DNA of 64,000 nt from contig NC_053138.1 of NCBI RefSeq assembly GCF_016808335.1, positions 13,943,900-14,007,899 of the forward strand, in the 5' to 3' direction. Below the pieces are notes generated by a model that worked only from the letters and a program-made list of their open reading frames with translations, did not search any database and had not been told where the DNA came from. Positions 1 through 11,674 of this stretch are shown here, one piece after another; position 1 is the stretch's first letter; every line of letters starts with the position of its first letter. This DNA comes from Panicum virgatum (taxonomy: Eukaryota; Streptophyta; Magnoliopsida; Poales; Poaceae). The translations under genes and the position numbers were made by a program.

Positions 1-1058
1 AACATGCGGCGGGAGCAAGGAAGCCTAAGCAAAGAGTTGAAGTGGAGACCATCATCAAGGAGAAGGCACCTACTCCTATGCCAGAGATAGTCACCGAGGA
101 GCCAGAGTTTGAGCTAGATGATATAGACACCAAGATTCTACCGCCAAGGTCACGATACCGCAAAGGTAAATATGAAGATGAGCAGTTCAACAAATTTGTT
201 GACATGGTACGCAGGTTTAGCATCAATATGCCCCTCTTGGACGCTCTACAAGTTCCAACGTATTCTCGCTACTTCAAAGACATCATGGGAAACAAGCGCG
301 AGATACCGCCAAGCACTGTCAAGCTAACCGAGGAATGTAGCGCGACAATCGCTAATGAAGCTCCTGAAAAGAAGAGGGACCCCGGATGTCCTACCATCCC
401 GTGTTCCATTGGATCTCTTATGTTCGAAAGAGCACTTTGTGATCTCGGTGCAAGTTTGAGCATCATGCCAAAGAATGTGTAAGAGAAGCTACGCTTACCG
501 GAGCCGGAACCCACCGCCATGTGCCTAGAGTTAGCGGACAATTCCGTTCGCTATCCTTTGGGAATCGCCGAAGACGTGCTCGTGAAGATTGGAGAACACT
601 TAGTCCCCGTTGACTTTGTGATTCTCGATATGGGAGAAGGGAGCAAGGCGCCTCTCATACTTGGGAGGCCTTTCCTCAAGACCGCAAGGGCGAACATCGA
701 CATTGGCAAGGGGGAGATAAAGTTCGACATCAATGGCACCACAAGCGAATTCAAGTTTCGTCCACGCCTCGAGGTATGCAACATGATCAATGTCAAATAT
801 GTTCCGCCTCACCGCCGTGTCACAAAGGAGAAGCCAAAGAAAGAAGAGGAGCCAAACAAGAAGGAAGCAAAGAAGGAGATAGAAGTCGTCGCGTCCATCG
901 CGACAAAGAAGATCGCTGCACCCGTCAAGAAGAAAGCTAAAAGCCCGCCTGTGAAGACCAAAAAGACGACTAACGTAGAAAACAAACCCGCACCAAGGAT
1001 TGTGCGGAAGTGGGTACCCAAGACTGCAGCGCCATCACCGAGCGTTGGTCCGAAGTGA
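1..1058 (+). pseudogene. Athila-like gag C-terminus plus aspartic protease, one in-frame stop
   Basis: An open frame enters from the window edge and runs to 1058, broken once by TAA at 480-482. Upstream of the stop is the retropepsin-like active-site motif ALCDLGASLSIMP (about 436-474). Downstream is the matching flap/C-terminal part, with the conserved ILGRPFL stretch (about 658-678). The tail (about 830-1058) is lysine/proline-rich and could bind nucleic acid. Family knowledge: plant Athila elements use DLGAS rather than the usual DTG/DSG. Because both halves sit in the same frame, a single substitution explains the break. The true start of gag is outside the window. The homology call is from motifs and not from a database search. 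Confidence 0.75.
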
Positions 1059-1080
1059 AAAAGAAGAAAGTCGCGCTTTG

Positions 1081-1173
1081 CGGGAGGCAACCCGTTCGTC
1101 GAGTCAAGAATAAAGCTGTCGGGAGTTCAACCCGTTCGTCGAGTCAAGAATAAGCTGCCGGGAGGACAACCCG
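1081..1173 (+). repeat. 39-bp direct tandem repeat, about 2.4 copies
   Basis: Two nearly identical 39-bp units (1081-1119 and 1120-1158) are followed by a partial third (1159-1173). Each begins CGGGAG and contains CAACCCGTTCGTCGAGTCAA. The array lies just after the protease frame. It may mark the scar where pol should be, or the old end of pol. Confidence 0.85.
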
Positions 1174-2448
1174 TGAAAAGTTTAGGTAAGTGAGTCGAGA
1201 ATTTTGCTACGCAAGAACATGATATACTTTTGAACAATTGGTCGTTCGGTCGAACAATTCGATTTGGATTTTATTCGCTCGGTCATTTCGATGATGTTTC
1301 TTATTTTAAACCAATGACATGAGCCATCCTATGATTTATTTGCCTCTTCTTGAGAAAGCCACATCCAAAATTCCATACCTATTTTTGGCGACCGTCCTGT
1401 CCATGACGGCCGGACCAAGTTGAGATAAAACACACGAATAGAGCCGCGCTATGTTTATATCATTTGAATTCTTGATGCGTAGGTTCGCGCAAGGATAGAA
1501 GAGAATTTTCAGTTTCATCACCATAGGATTAGAATTTTCCTCACTTTATTTATTCCTTTTTTCAAAAATCTCTTTCTCATTTTGGCAAAAATTAGAACCT
1601 AAACCCAAGACCCACGGTTGAATTCGAGATTGTTCGCTATCAATTCATGAGAGTGAACGGTTCCGGTGCAACCAAAATTAATGTAGTCGGGAAATATTTT
1701 TTGACTTACAAATGTAAAGATGTTTCAATTCCCCTCTGATTATTCATTTAAACTCATTGCATGCTTTGAGTCAATTCTGAAATTTCGAAGTTAGAGGAGG
1801 ATTAAACATCTAAGCATGATTTGGAGAGGGTTTATGTGCTTGATTAACATCCATTGATCAAAGTGAGTTCACGGGAAAGAGTTGTGCTCTCTACCTACCA
1901 CCACATGCAAATAATTCAAAGGAGGGAGCAGCCATGCATGGAAGGACATGTGATTTTCAGCAAAGATGGCACCATGTGATGAATGATGAAGCATGAGACA
2001 AGGTGAATGACACAAAGTGAAGAAATAATGTTGCAAGTGGACATCAAAGGCAAACAAGGAGTGGTTCACGGGATTTGGACGGTGAAAAGCACCAAAGATG
2101 TACTGGACAGAAGCAAATAATTGCACCAGGAAGCCACCAGAGAAAATTGAAGTGGAGGAGAGCCAGGAAACCCCTAGGCCGGCCGGCCCCAAGGCCCTAG
2201 GCCGGCCGGCCTGGCCCCTTTTTAAGATCTCTGGTGCCCCCCTTTGACAGGTGCACTCGTCATTCAATTCCTTGCTTATGTTCTTCAAGTTCTTCGCCCA
2301 GAAACATCAGTTAGAGCCCTGAAAAATTCGTCCACCAAAATCTACTCCAAAATCTCAGAAAATTCACCACAATTCCTAGTTTGTTCCACTCTTCGATATA
2401 TTATTCTCCCGCCGGCAAGAAACCCCCGGTGGGTTTGTTTTTGAATGT
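1174..2448. other. AT-rich internal region of the Athila-like element, no gene seen
   Basis: No ORF with recognisable domains is visible on either strand. The stretch ends with a GC-rich hairpin module (2166-2223) and a leader before the next ORF. This is where reverse transcriptase and integrase would be expected in a complete element. Confidence 0.6.
2166..2223 (+). repeat. GGCCGGCC double-palindrome module with T-run, copy 1
   Basis: The motif CTAGGCCGGCCGGCC occurs twice about 15 bases apart, and the second is followed by CCCCTTTTT. GGCCGGCC palindromes can fold on themselves or on each other. Related modules lie at 4989-5034 and, inside the LTR, at 6486-6536. Confidence 0.75.
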
Positions 2449-4120
2449 GTGCAGCAAGGAGTCACCATGAGTGGCCTCATGAAGTTCATCGCCGGGAGGA
2501 GAAGAACGCGTTCATCAACATCCGACGCATCGGCAAGTTCTTCGCGGAGGCACTCGGTCTCCGAGTCTCCGCGGAGCATGGAGGAAGACAACCCCGCCCC
2601 GAGGAGCGACATGCTGCTCCTTGGTGGGATGAGAGACCCAAGAAGCTCCTCCATGCGATTCACCGAAGGGATGCCACCTCCTCCACGGCGTTCGACAAGG
2701 TCATCCGCACCACCACCATACAAGCATAAGAATTCAGAATATTGGTTTATTATCTTGTCGAAGGAAGAAGAAGAAAGGCTCAAGTTCATGAAGGGAAGAC
2801 TGTGAGCAAATTATGATTTTGATGATGAAGCATTGGAGAAGCTGGGATTTCATCATGACATCTATGAGCTCTTGGAGAACATCGGTTGGAAGTTATTTTC
2901 CGACAGTGCCATGGTAGATATGCAAGAAGAAGTGGCTCTTGAGATGTTCATGACATTAGAAAAATCAACGGAAGTGGTGGATGATGAAGAAGTTCCATGC
3001 CTGAAATTTCGGCTCAAGAATGAAGAGAAAGTAATCACCTATGGAGAAATAGGAAGTTTGCTCGGATTCAAAAGTAATGCATATGAAATGGTGCAAGTTG
3101 AAGATGGAGAGCTTGATGAATTTTGGAGAAAGATAGCAAAAGATGTCAACCGCCAAAGGAAAAATATAAGTAATGTGACCCTCCAAATATTCCACTCTTG
3201 GTTGAGCAAAAGAATTCTCGGGAGGATGAGAGAATCGAAGGTCACCGACCAAGAATTAAATTGGATGTATGCTGCATTGGTGAAGAAACAAGTGATTGAT
3301 CCCACCTACATCATGGTTGAAAGGTGGATTTGTGAAGCATCATCCGGTATGGGAGAAGTTGGTTCGGGGTGTTATCTCACAATGATAGCCCGAGCCATGA
3401 ATCCGAGGTTACGAGAGATCCAAAAATTTTATGTCCCGGGAAGAGATATTGGGATTGAACATTTGAGGCAAGGCCATTATATCGGAGGGGATGAAAAGAA
3501 GGGATTCACTATTTCTGTGATGGATATTTCCCTCCCCGATCAAAGGCTGAAATTATTTGCAAGATGGAGGACTGATTGGCGAGTTGAAAATATTGGAAAA
3601 AGGTGAAGAAATAAAAAAGAGAAAGATTAATTGAAGTAACATCAGCATCGGCACAACAAGAAGACTTGGAAGTAAACTTTCCACCGCCAAGTTCCGTTTA
3701 TTGGAGGAATGAATTTCAAGGTGCATCAAATGGACAAGGATACCCGCAAGGATGGACGAGTCAATGGGAAGGAAGCCAAGAACAAGCATGGGGGCATGCT
3801 GCGGCGGCGCCCCCACCATTTAGCAACTATGGCTACCCACCCTCGTCATACCAAGGAGAGATGCCCGACCCGTCATTTGGAGCACAATATTTTGACCTCC
3901 CTCAACCGGAACAAGGAATGAGAATCATGGGTGCCTATGCAAGAAGAAACATGGAAGATATAGACGCCATCCGGAGGCACACAACCCAACTAGAAGATGG
4001 AACCGCGTGAATCGCATATCAAATGGGACTTCTAGGCCTGACGCCACCGGAACAATTTGATGGAGGAGCATTTCAGCAGTATTATGACCAAGGATACAAC
4101 ACAAGAGCCAATCAAGGAGG
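2449..4120 (+). pseudogene. Athila-type second ORF (ORF-1-like domain), disrupted
   Basis: A reading frame starts near 2449 and runs to 3606 with one in-frame TGA (2803-2805). It continues after a frameshift at about 3606-3666, then meets another TGA at 4008-4010 with further coding-like sequence to about 4120. The 2833-3606 part (257 residues) has the look of the globular domain seen in Athila elements (helical, W/L/Y-rich, with SWLSKRILGR and LNWMYAALV). The 3666-4010 part is rich in P, G, Q, Y and W and looks disordered. The serine/arginine-rich N-terminus (2449-2740) is low complexity. I cannot say whether this is the gag-type or envelope-position ORF; its place between protease and LTR favours the latter. 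I see no clear signal peptide or membrane segment. Confidence 0.55.
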
Positions 4121-5156
4121 GTAATCGACGGCAAGACCATGAATAAAATGCTCGCACGTGTGGTTTGGATTTTTCTATTTCTTTTCATTTATTTTCAGCA
4201 TGTGTGCAAGCTTGTGTGTGCGTAGCAATTTTCTGTTTTTATTTTTCAGCATGTGTGCAAATTGTTTTCTTTTGCTTTCATCACCATGATAAATAAATGC
4301 ATCACCTACGCTTTAATGTTATGGTTAATAATGATGATAGAAAGTTTGTGCCATGTTAAAATATGATGATCGTTGCCGCTTTGTCTACTTTCTTGTGCTT
4401 GGTTTATGCATGATTAAACTAATGCTCTCTCTAACATGATCTGAAAATTAATTAAATGCCAGCTAATTCAATTGTGGAGGTTATGATAAATTAAGACCCA
4501 CATCTTTTATTCTTGCTCTCTTACTTAAGCTTGTCAAGGAAAATTTATTTTGGATTTAATTCTGAGCTAACCTTGTCAATGATACCTTTTGCAATTGCTC
4601 TACCCTTCTACAAGCCTAAATGATATATCATAACAAACCATAGAGCAAGAATTATTTTCAGGTGAATTAATTCAGGAATTATCTTCTTTGGTACGAGACT
4701 AAGAAGCTGACCATTCCGTATTTTTGCGTACCTCTCTTTTGCTAGCCATTCTATCCATGCATTGTGAGTTTCTATACCGGGAACATCGCAAACCTCGCTG
4801 GATATCCACCCCTCACCAAAAACATCTTTTTGTGAAACACCTCCTTGACCACAACCTATATATTGAGTATATATTCATTTCGACGACAAAACAGTGGAAT
4901 CAAGAGCAAAATTCAGTAAAACATAAGCTTGGGAAGCATCAAAGAGCTCGCAGAAGAAAAATCCGAAGAAGTGGAGGCCTACAGGCAGTAGGCCGGCCGG
5001 CCCAACACCCCTAGGCCGGCCGGCCTACCCCTTTTTCCTCCTCTGTTGGCTTCAATCTTTCACGAGGAGATGCTCCATTGAATTCCAAAGTTGAGTCCAG
5101 AGAATTTATAAAGGTTTTGTGCACTCACTCCATCAAGTTATCATCACTTCATTGCT
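4121..5156. other. AT-rich 3' internal region of the Athila-like element, no gene seen
   Basis: No convincing coding frame. It contains repeated AGCATGTGTGCAA words (about 4198-4260) and the second GGCCGGCC module. Confidence 0.6.
4989..5034 (+). repeat. GGCCGGCC double-palindrome module with T-run, copy 2
   Basis: TAGGCCGGCCGGCC occurs twice and is followed by TACCCCTTTTT, the same layout as at 2166-2223. The surrounding bases differ, so the module is shared while its context is not. Confidence 0.75.
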
Positions 5157-5188
5157 TGAGGACAAGCAAACGTTCAAGCATGGGGGGG
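5157..5188 (+). other. Polypurine-tract-like site, internal copy
   Basis: TTGAGGACAAGCAAACGTTC followed by AAGCATGGGGGGGAGG matches the polypurine tract next to the 3' LTR (5944-5975) but lies about 790 bp upstream of it. It may be a second plus-strand primer or a relic of a duplication. Confidence 0.6.
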
Positions 5189-5943
5189 AGGTGGAGTAAG
5201 TGCATTGTGTTGCCAATGGTTCTGAGGAGCAAAAAGAAAGAAAGAAACAAAAAAGAAACAAAAAAAATGAATGATGATGAAAAACTCCTCGGTTCCTTTA
5301 GCTTCATTAAACTCCAGATACTTTGAAGATTATTCTATACTCAATTATTCCAACCATATGCAATCCGATAACAAGGACTTCAGTTGTGCCTTGGGATCAA
5401 CCGTTGCCATTTGCACATGTCCACCATCCAAAGTGTGTGTTCCATTCTCTCCCTCTCCACAAAGAAATTATTTTCCAATGGTCTTTTTGACGAGTCTCGA
5501 TAAATCCATAAGAAGTATTTCTTGTTTTGATAATATCTTGATTATAATATCTTTTGTTAGGACTAACCTTTCCAGAGCTCCAGATAAAGCCTCACACATA
5601 CATATGAGAGAAAGAAAGGAGAGAGTTCTACCAAGTTTGAGAGACAAGATGAGCTGAGAGTTTCCATGAGCAAATTGCAATGAGGTTTAAATTATTGATC
5701 TTGGTTTAGCATTACTTATGGAACTTACTTTCTTAATTCTGAGACTTGTTTAATTTTGAGAGCATGTGCTTAATAATTGTGTGGAAGCATTTAACTTGTA
5801 TCTACCTTCCACATTGAAAAAGCTGGTTACAACTTGAACTATTAACTGCAAAATATTTTTGGGAGCATTGTGTTTTCTCATGTATGATCAAGTGCAGGGA
5901 TTGGACACTGAAAGGCAGCGCTGATTTTTATCAAAGACTTACT
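5189..5943. other. Non-coding spacer between the two polypurine-like sites
   Basis: Only short ORFs without recognisable domains are present, in AT-rich DNA. Confidence 0.5.
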
Positions 5944-5975
5944 CGAGGACGAGCAAGGTTTAAGCACGGGGGGAA
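5944..5975 (+). other. Polypurine tract of the Athila-like element
   Basis: GAGGACGAGCAAGG, then TTTAAGCACGGGGGGAA, lies immediately before the LTR start TGTTGGC. The position and purine run are those of a plus-strand priming site. Confidence 0.75.
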
Positions 5976-6485
5976 TGTTGGCACTCCTTAAGTATCCATT
6001 TTATCCCCTGTTTAACTTTGATAATGGCATGAATTTAATATCAGAATCACTAACCATCCTAACCTTGGCCCAATTATTGATCGTTTTCGCGTTTGCACAT
6101 ACATTTTGGAGGTACTTCATTTTTGCAGGTTTTTGACCAATTTTGGAGCATGAAATGGCGAGGCCCACGATCACGCGATGACACGAAGAAATACGAAGGC
6201 CAAAGCCCGAACAAAGGATCGAAGGCCATGATGATTAGAGGCCCGTTCATGCACATCCACCCTCCAATGAAGCCCAAAGGACAAAGCCCACAAGAAAAGA
6301 TCAAGATACTTCGGGGCTAAGCAAAGCAAAGAGATATTAAAGGAAGGATTTTCCATCCTATCCTTTTCCTCGAAGAAATCTCGAAGATAACGATGTCTAA
6401 TGGGGTGCAATCGTGAAAGACATAAACTCTAGAAGATTCCAGGAGACTTGGGGAGAAAGATGAACTCGAGACGGCGAAGGAAAGA

Positions 6486-6536
6486 GCCAGGCCGGCCGGC
6501 CTAGGCCTATTGGGCCAGCCGGCCCAGCCCTTTTTT
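6486..6536 (+). repeat. GGCCGGCC module, LTR copy
   Basis: CCAGGCCGGCCGGCCTAGGCC then GGGCCAGCCGGCCCAGCCCTTTTTT: a degenerate version of the two internal modules, placed about 45 bp upstream of the TATA-like box. Confidence 0.7.
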
Positions 6537-6577
6537 AGGTCGGTTCGACCTCCCCTTTGACCTAGGGTTCCCTGAGG

Positions 6578-6587
6578 CTATTTAAAG
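6578..6587 (+). promoter_or_regulatory. TATA-like box of the Athila-like LTR
   Basis: CTATTTAAAG in a GC-rich setting near the middle of the LTR, where the U3/R border is expected. Start of transcription would be about 25-30 bp further on. Confidence 0.45.
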
Positions 6588-7394
6588 ACCCCTCCCCAAG
6601 GTTCACGTAGAGATCAATTCGGGAGACGACGCCAAGGAGCAGAAAAGATAGAGGGACACCACTCGGAGAGCCGAGGGTCGTGCTAGTTGTCTAGGGTTCG
6701 CCCTAGCCGACGTGGGAACCTTGCAACAAAGACCACGTCGGAGTTCTGGAGCTAGGATCATCAAGATCAAGGTAGGGCCCCGGTTGTGATCTTGTGATGT
6801 ACAATCACTCATGGTGAAGTTATTTGTGATTCCGAATGTTTAGCGACCATGTTCTCTCTTTCGATTTCGTTCTTTTCTTTGGGTTTGCTTCATCCTAGAT
6901 CTATTATCGAGATAGATCGCTTAGCATGATCTTGTAGTCATGGTGGCTAGAGGTTCATGGCGGAACTACCAAAGGGGGTTCGACTTGCTTCAGGGTATTT
7001 CGTTCAAAAGGGGGGCGTCGTGATAGGCCGTCTCCACAGAGTAGGCGGAGTATCGAGGGATCGGATTGGAGATTTTGGGTTTAAAGAGGCTTTTCATTGA
7101 GATTCACATCTACCTTACTTCACTTCATCTAGCTGGAATTACAACATATGCATGATCTAGGTGATCTAGATTGGTTATCTCTTACTTTCTCTTGCTACCT
7201 TTGGTGTTTGTCATTTTTAGTAGATTAGATTCGTTTTTCACCATCTCAACACAAAGGAATCTCTATGCTAGTAGATTGTTTCTTGTATCTTTGGTTCCGT
7301 GGATTGATAAACCTTGGGGTAATACTCTAAGGGAAAAGCTACACGAACCGTGCGCTTGCGGTATACAAATCGGGGGCGCTAAGGAGCGTCAACA

Positions 7395-8296
7395 GCGAGC
7401 AAGTCGTCCTTGGGGTCGTTCAGCAATCCTCGGCTCCTGGTATGGCTTTGTATCCGACTTGTCAGACTTCTATTCATAATATAGAGTTTTGCCATGTTTG
7501 CTTTACTATCTTGATAGTTTATCAATCCATGCTTAGTTCGTTCATAAGTTATGCTACGGTCTTGGTTAGGCCAGATGATCCGGATACGGATAGAGGTTCG
7601 TTGTGCTTTCGGGCTTGCTCTAGTGTTTTACTCGTCCATCCGAAGGGTGGGAGACCTGGGGGCACTAGAGTAGTGACTTCATACACGAGCGTGGTGCTCG
7701 GGTATGCGGGATCCTTCGGATATGACCGTGCTCCACGGTGTGACTGGGGTAGACGGCAGGTGGTGACAGCCCTGTCCGTCCGGCGTAACAGTTGTGTTGC
7801 GTTTAGCGTACTCCCCGACATTCGGGTTCGGTGTAGGAGTTCATGCAAAAAGGTAATGGAACAGGACGTTCTCCAGTGCGGGACCTTCTCCCAGCTATCC
7901 CATTTTCCTGGCACTTGCAGTCCTAACCATGATCTAACATGACCCCAGCTTTGGATAGAAGCACTAGGACACCTAACCTAGCCTAAGCTCCAACTAACTT
8001 GACGTAGAATAGAGTAGACCTTTGTTTTATAGTTTCTCTCTTTTATTCCTTCATCTTGGAGTGTGGATATGTGCTGTGTCGCATTACCCTTGCTTATCCT
8101 TTATCTGGACTTACCCCTGTTAGAGTATTGCCTATTGCTTGAGGCACAATGTCATGGTTAATGTTGAGTACAATACCTTTGTTGCTGCCATCCTTTGGGA
8201 CACAAATAAATGACGATACCCTTACTCTCCGGGTGAAATGCTACAATGGTATATCCGTGCGCTTGCGGATCCATCTGTAATCGTATTGATTATATG
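7395..8296 (+). repeat. LTR-like remnant between two LTR elements
   Basis: Non-coding DNA with the style of a grass LTR 3' half. It contains a hairpin word ATCCGTGCGCTTGCGGAT near 8255-8272, sharing GTGCGCTTGCGG with the Athila LTR. It is cut on the right by the LTR starting at 8297. Its own start and family are unclear. Confidence 0.4.
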
Positions 8297-11200
8297 TAAC
8301 ACCCGGTTTACAAAAGGACATAAACCGAGCAATCATATACGTGCCAGGATCAAGTCACACGTATATATCATAGAATGAACAATATATCACAGCACATATC
8401 ACATAAAAAGATATAATAAAGCGAGTATGAATGTTATTTATTACATGAATGACAAAAATGTCTGATACAGCGAAAGCGTAAAAACATATACGTAAACTCT
8501 CGTCGAAGCTGGGCACCACAGGGATGTCGACTAGGAGACGACCGCCTAGAAGTCCTTGTACTCCTGGTAGCTCTGGGTGAACTCCCTCGTGTCGGCAGGA
8601 ACTGAGCAGCAGTAGAGTATCCCCAAAAAGAATAAGGGAAAAAGAGTAGAGTAGGCAAGAGTGAGTACACAACTTGTACTCAACAAGTATAACACAAACT
8701 ATGAGGCTCTAAGGTTGGCTGACTCTACTGCATTAGCTTTTAATCTTGGCAAAATTTTATTAAAGCTATTTACTACAAGTTGATGAGTTACCATACCCTA
8801 GTTATATAGTAATTAATTAGAATTAATTATGATACTACTGAGAACCATACCAAACCAAACCACCTGGGGAACCCCCCTAATCAAAGGAAGATAACCCCAC
8901 TAATCAAAAGGAGGAGCTGGGCCGCTCATAACCGTGAGCACGGCTAGTATACCAGTTTTACACTCTGCAGAGGTTGCACATCTTTACCCACAAGTTGTGA
9001 GTTACACTAGTTGTTCATCACACTTCCTTAGGTGAGATGACTAGCAAACACACTACGAGGCCGTTACAAAGGACCACGTTGGTAAGGTGTAACCGCTAAG
9101 GATTCAGGCTCTGCAATGATGGGGCCCACCTCGAGGGGGTACAAGATAACATAGACCAAGCCTCGTAGCGCAGGGACCATTGAAGCTCACCCCCCCTCTT
9201 GCCCCGTCGGTAAGTTACTCCCGAACCAAAATGACCTAATTAGTAAGCCAAGACCGTCCCATTCCAGTCTTGTGGAAGCGCTGTTGTCCCAGATTGTCAC
9301 TCTATGAACCGGTCCTTAGGGAGAGTGGCCAACCCAGCACTAAGCACTGTGCTGGCCCCCTAAACCATGTTTCTAGAAAAACCAATTTTAACGAGACGTG
9401 AGCCACTCAAGCACAGAACACAGAGGGCCACTCTCAGAATTAAGTTGCATATACCATTAATCAAATTAATTAAAAAGGACCAAGTGTGTTATAGCGCGGT
9501 ACCTAGCACAACTAACCAAAATGCAACCCAAGGGATATATATAAAGGATATGAAGTGGCTAGGAAAGTCCTTATAGGCATACAGTATTAAAATGCAGTAT
9601 GAAAATGTATTTAAAAGTGATAGGTGGTGTTCATGTTATACTTGCCTTCCTCACAGTGCTCCTACTGCTCAAAGTGTCCCGCGGAAGGTGGCTCCTGGTA
9701 CTCCTCCGAAGGATCAACGTCTACTCACGATCGCAACACCAAAACAAGGTCCAGCACATACACATACATGCAAACAAAGCCAAATGCTAAGAAATAGTAC
9801 AACAATACATAAAAACAGCAAACAAAACTAAGCTAGAACTGTTCTACGCGTTACAACAATCACGTGGACATAAAGAACACCTTAAACGGAGCTAGAACGC
9901 GAAAACTAGGCCTAAAACAAGATCCAGGGACTAAACTGCAAGAAAAACTAAGTTTCTAGGGGTTTTCTGCAAACACCAGGGACTAAAACATAAAAACTAG
10001 AAAGATTCAAGGGCTGACGTGCAAAAAGACCTGGGCTGGACGGCGGGTTCTACACCCGAGAAGTGTAGGGGCTAAAGTGAATAAATCAGGGCCTGCATTG
10101 AAATATTTTTGAACTAACTGAACTATGGGTTGAATACTGGAAACTGCGGGGTTTCTTTAGCAAAGTTGCCAGGCGCTGACCGGTATCCGCTTGGATTGAC
10201 TCGGGCTCGGGTGTTTCTGGCCGTTGGATCAAGATCCGTCGGCTCGGGGCGAAGGGAACGCGGGCGGCGGCGCTGGGTCGCCGGAGTCGAGTTCCCACGG
10301 CGGGGATCACCGGAGTTGGCCGAAATCGGCCATCCGGGGGTCAAAATGGTCGGGATTTGGGTCAGGGAGGATATATGCGTCATGCGTGATCCACCCGTGG
10401 CATCAGGTGGACTCGGGGTGGCTTAGGGGCGTGGATGCGTCGGCGGCAGCGGCTCTGGGTGCTGGGAGCCCGCCGGCGTGCGGTGTACCAGCGCCTAGGA
10501 CAGGCAATGGCCTAGGGAAACTTGCGCAAAAGCACAGGAAGGTTGGGCAACGGCTTACCGAGGCTCGAACTCAAGCTGAGATGCCGTGCAGGGGTGCTGG
10601 CGTCGAAGTTCGGCGGCGAGTCGCGGGCGGCGCTCGGGGAGGATTCTGTTGCAGGTCGTCTCCGTGCTCCTGGACTCCACTGATCAATGCGTGGAGTACC
10701 TGCGAGGGAGCCACGACGGTCAGGGAGGCTCGGGGGTCGCCGGCAGGTAGGAATCGGGCGGCGGCAGTGTTCACCTGCGCTGGCGTCCAAGCGAAATTCC
10801 CAGCGAGGCGCGGCCGAGCTTGGGGATCAACGAGTTCAGGGATCCTCTTGGTGCGTCGGCGAAGACATTGCGCGGGCTGGTCGAGGTTGGGATGTGGTGG
10901 AGTGGCGTGGCCACGGCGGCGCAGAGCCTCTGCGCTGTGGAGCAAGGAGAGGTGGCGAGCTAGGGTTTGGTGGTGGCGGCTGCGGATGGGAGGAGGGCGC
11001 AGGGGGTCGCGGGGCGTTTAAAGGGTAAGGCCGGGGATCTCGGGGAGGCGTGCCCGGGCGGAGTCACGGCGGAGATCACGGGCGGAGGCCGGTGCGCGAG
11101 CGGAGGGTGCGGGAGGAGGGAGAAGGGGCCGACAGGTGGGGCCACGGCGTCAGCGACGGGGCGAGCGACGCGCTGCACGGGCCGCATGCGCTGGAGCGGG

Positions 11201-11663
11201 GAAGCGGGCCGTGGCGCTGGGCCGAACGGGGAGGGGCAACCTGGGCTGAGCGCGGGAGAGGAAAGTAGGGAGCTGGGCCGGTGCCACACGGGCCGAGCGC
11301 TGGGTTTGGGCCGGCTGGGGAGGTGGACTAGGCCGTAGGGAGAAGAGGGAAGGAGGGAGCGGGTTGGGCCGCCGGGTTGAGTTCCCTTTTTCTATTCCTT
11401 TCTTCTTTTCTCTTTTTCTTTTCCAAACTATACTCAAACTATTTGAATTCAAATGAATTTTGAATTCAAATCCTATGAAATCAAAACAAAATAAAACCAT
11501 GCAACAGCATGAATGCACAAACATATTTATCCTAGAAAAATTTTAATTCCTTGTGAAACAAAATTAGATTAAATGCAAGACTAATCATAATAAACCTTAG
11601 AAAAATTAAACAAAACCAAATAAATTTATTATTAAATACTGAAATTTAAATTAGGGTGTTACA
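8297..11663 (-). repeat. LTR of about 3.4 kb, Tekay/Del-like, minus strand
   Basis: The terminal inverted repeat TGTAACACCC / GGGTGTTACA bounds 3367 bp. Orientation: on the minus strand a G-rich polypurine-like tract (GGGGTAGGATT, complement of 11664-11674) sits directly upstream of TGTAACACCC, as expected before a 3' LTR. The start-of-element side (10150-11350) is extremely GC-rich and full of spurious open frames; the 3' side is AT-rich. LTRs this long with this terminus are usual for the Tekay/Del chromovirus group (family knowledge). No second LTR is visible in the window and no clear target duplication was found (ttata left). Confidence 0.65.
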
Positions 11664-11674
11664 AATCCTACCCC
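11664..11674 (-). other. Polypurine tract, interrupted by solo-LTR insertion
   Basis: On the minus strand this reads GGGGTAGGATT just before the LTR start. Its continuation lies at 15434 onward. Removing the inserted LTR and one acccc copy gives a continuous GTAAGGGGGTAGGATT tract. Confidence 0.7.

Larger units (their letters stand above)
1..7394 (+). mobile_element. Athila-like Ty3/gypsy LTR retrotransposon, 3' part, pol-less
   Basis: The right part of a long LTR element whose 5' LTR lies before the window. Reading left to right I see a gag-protease frame (1-1058), a second long ORF (2449-about 4120), long AT-rich non-coding DNA, two polypurine-tract-like sites (5157-5188, 5944-5975) and a 3' LTR (5976-7394). 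No reverse transcriptase, RNase H or integrase motif is visible in the 1.4 kb between the two coding blocks. The element therefore looks non-autonomous or internally deleted. The protease motif (DLGASLSIMP) and the polypurine wording GAGGACRAGCAA...AAGCAYGGGGG are typical of grass Athila-type elements (family knowledge). The coding frames are interrupted, so it is unlikely to make its own proteins. Confidence 0.75.
5976..7394 (+). repeat. 3' LTR of the Athila-like element
   Basis: It starts TGTTGGCAC and ends GCGTCAACA, giving matching TGTTG/CAACA termini and a length of 1419 bp. It follows a polypurine tract directly. Inside are a third GGCCGGCC module (6486-6536) and a TATA-like CTATTTAAAG (6578-6587) just after it. 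The end carries the GTGCGCTTGCGG word (7351-7362) that grass Athila LTRs often show. The partner 5' LTR is outside the window, so the duplication flanking the insertion cannot be checked; the five bases after the LTR are gcgag. Confidence 0.75.

Noticed and set aside
1081..1173. CRISPR-like array
   Set aside because: The repeats are directly adjacent without unique spacers, in a plant retrotransposon.
10130..11338. Long ORFs on both strands in the LTR at 8297-11663
   Set aside because: GC-rich LTR sequence gives open frames by composition; several frames overlap and none has a known domain.
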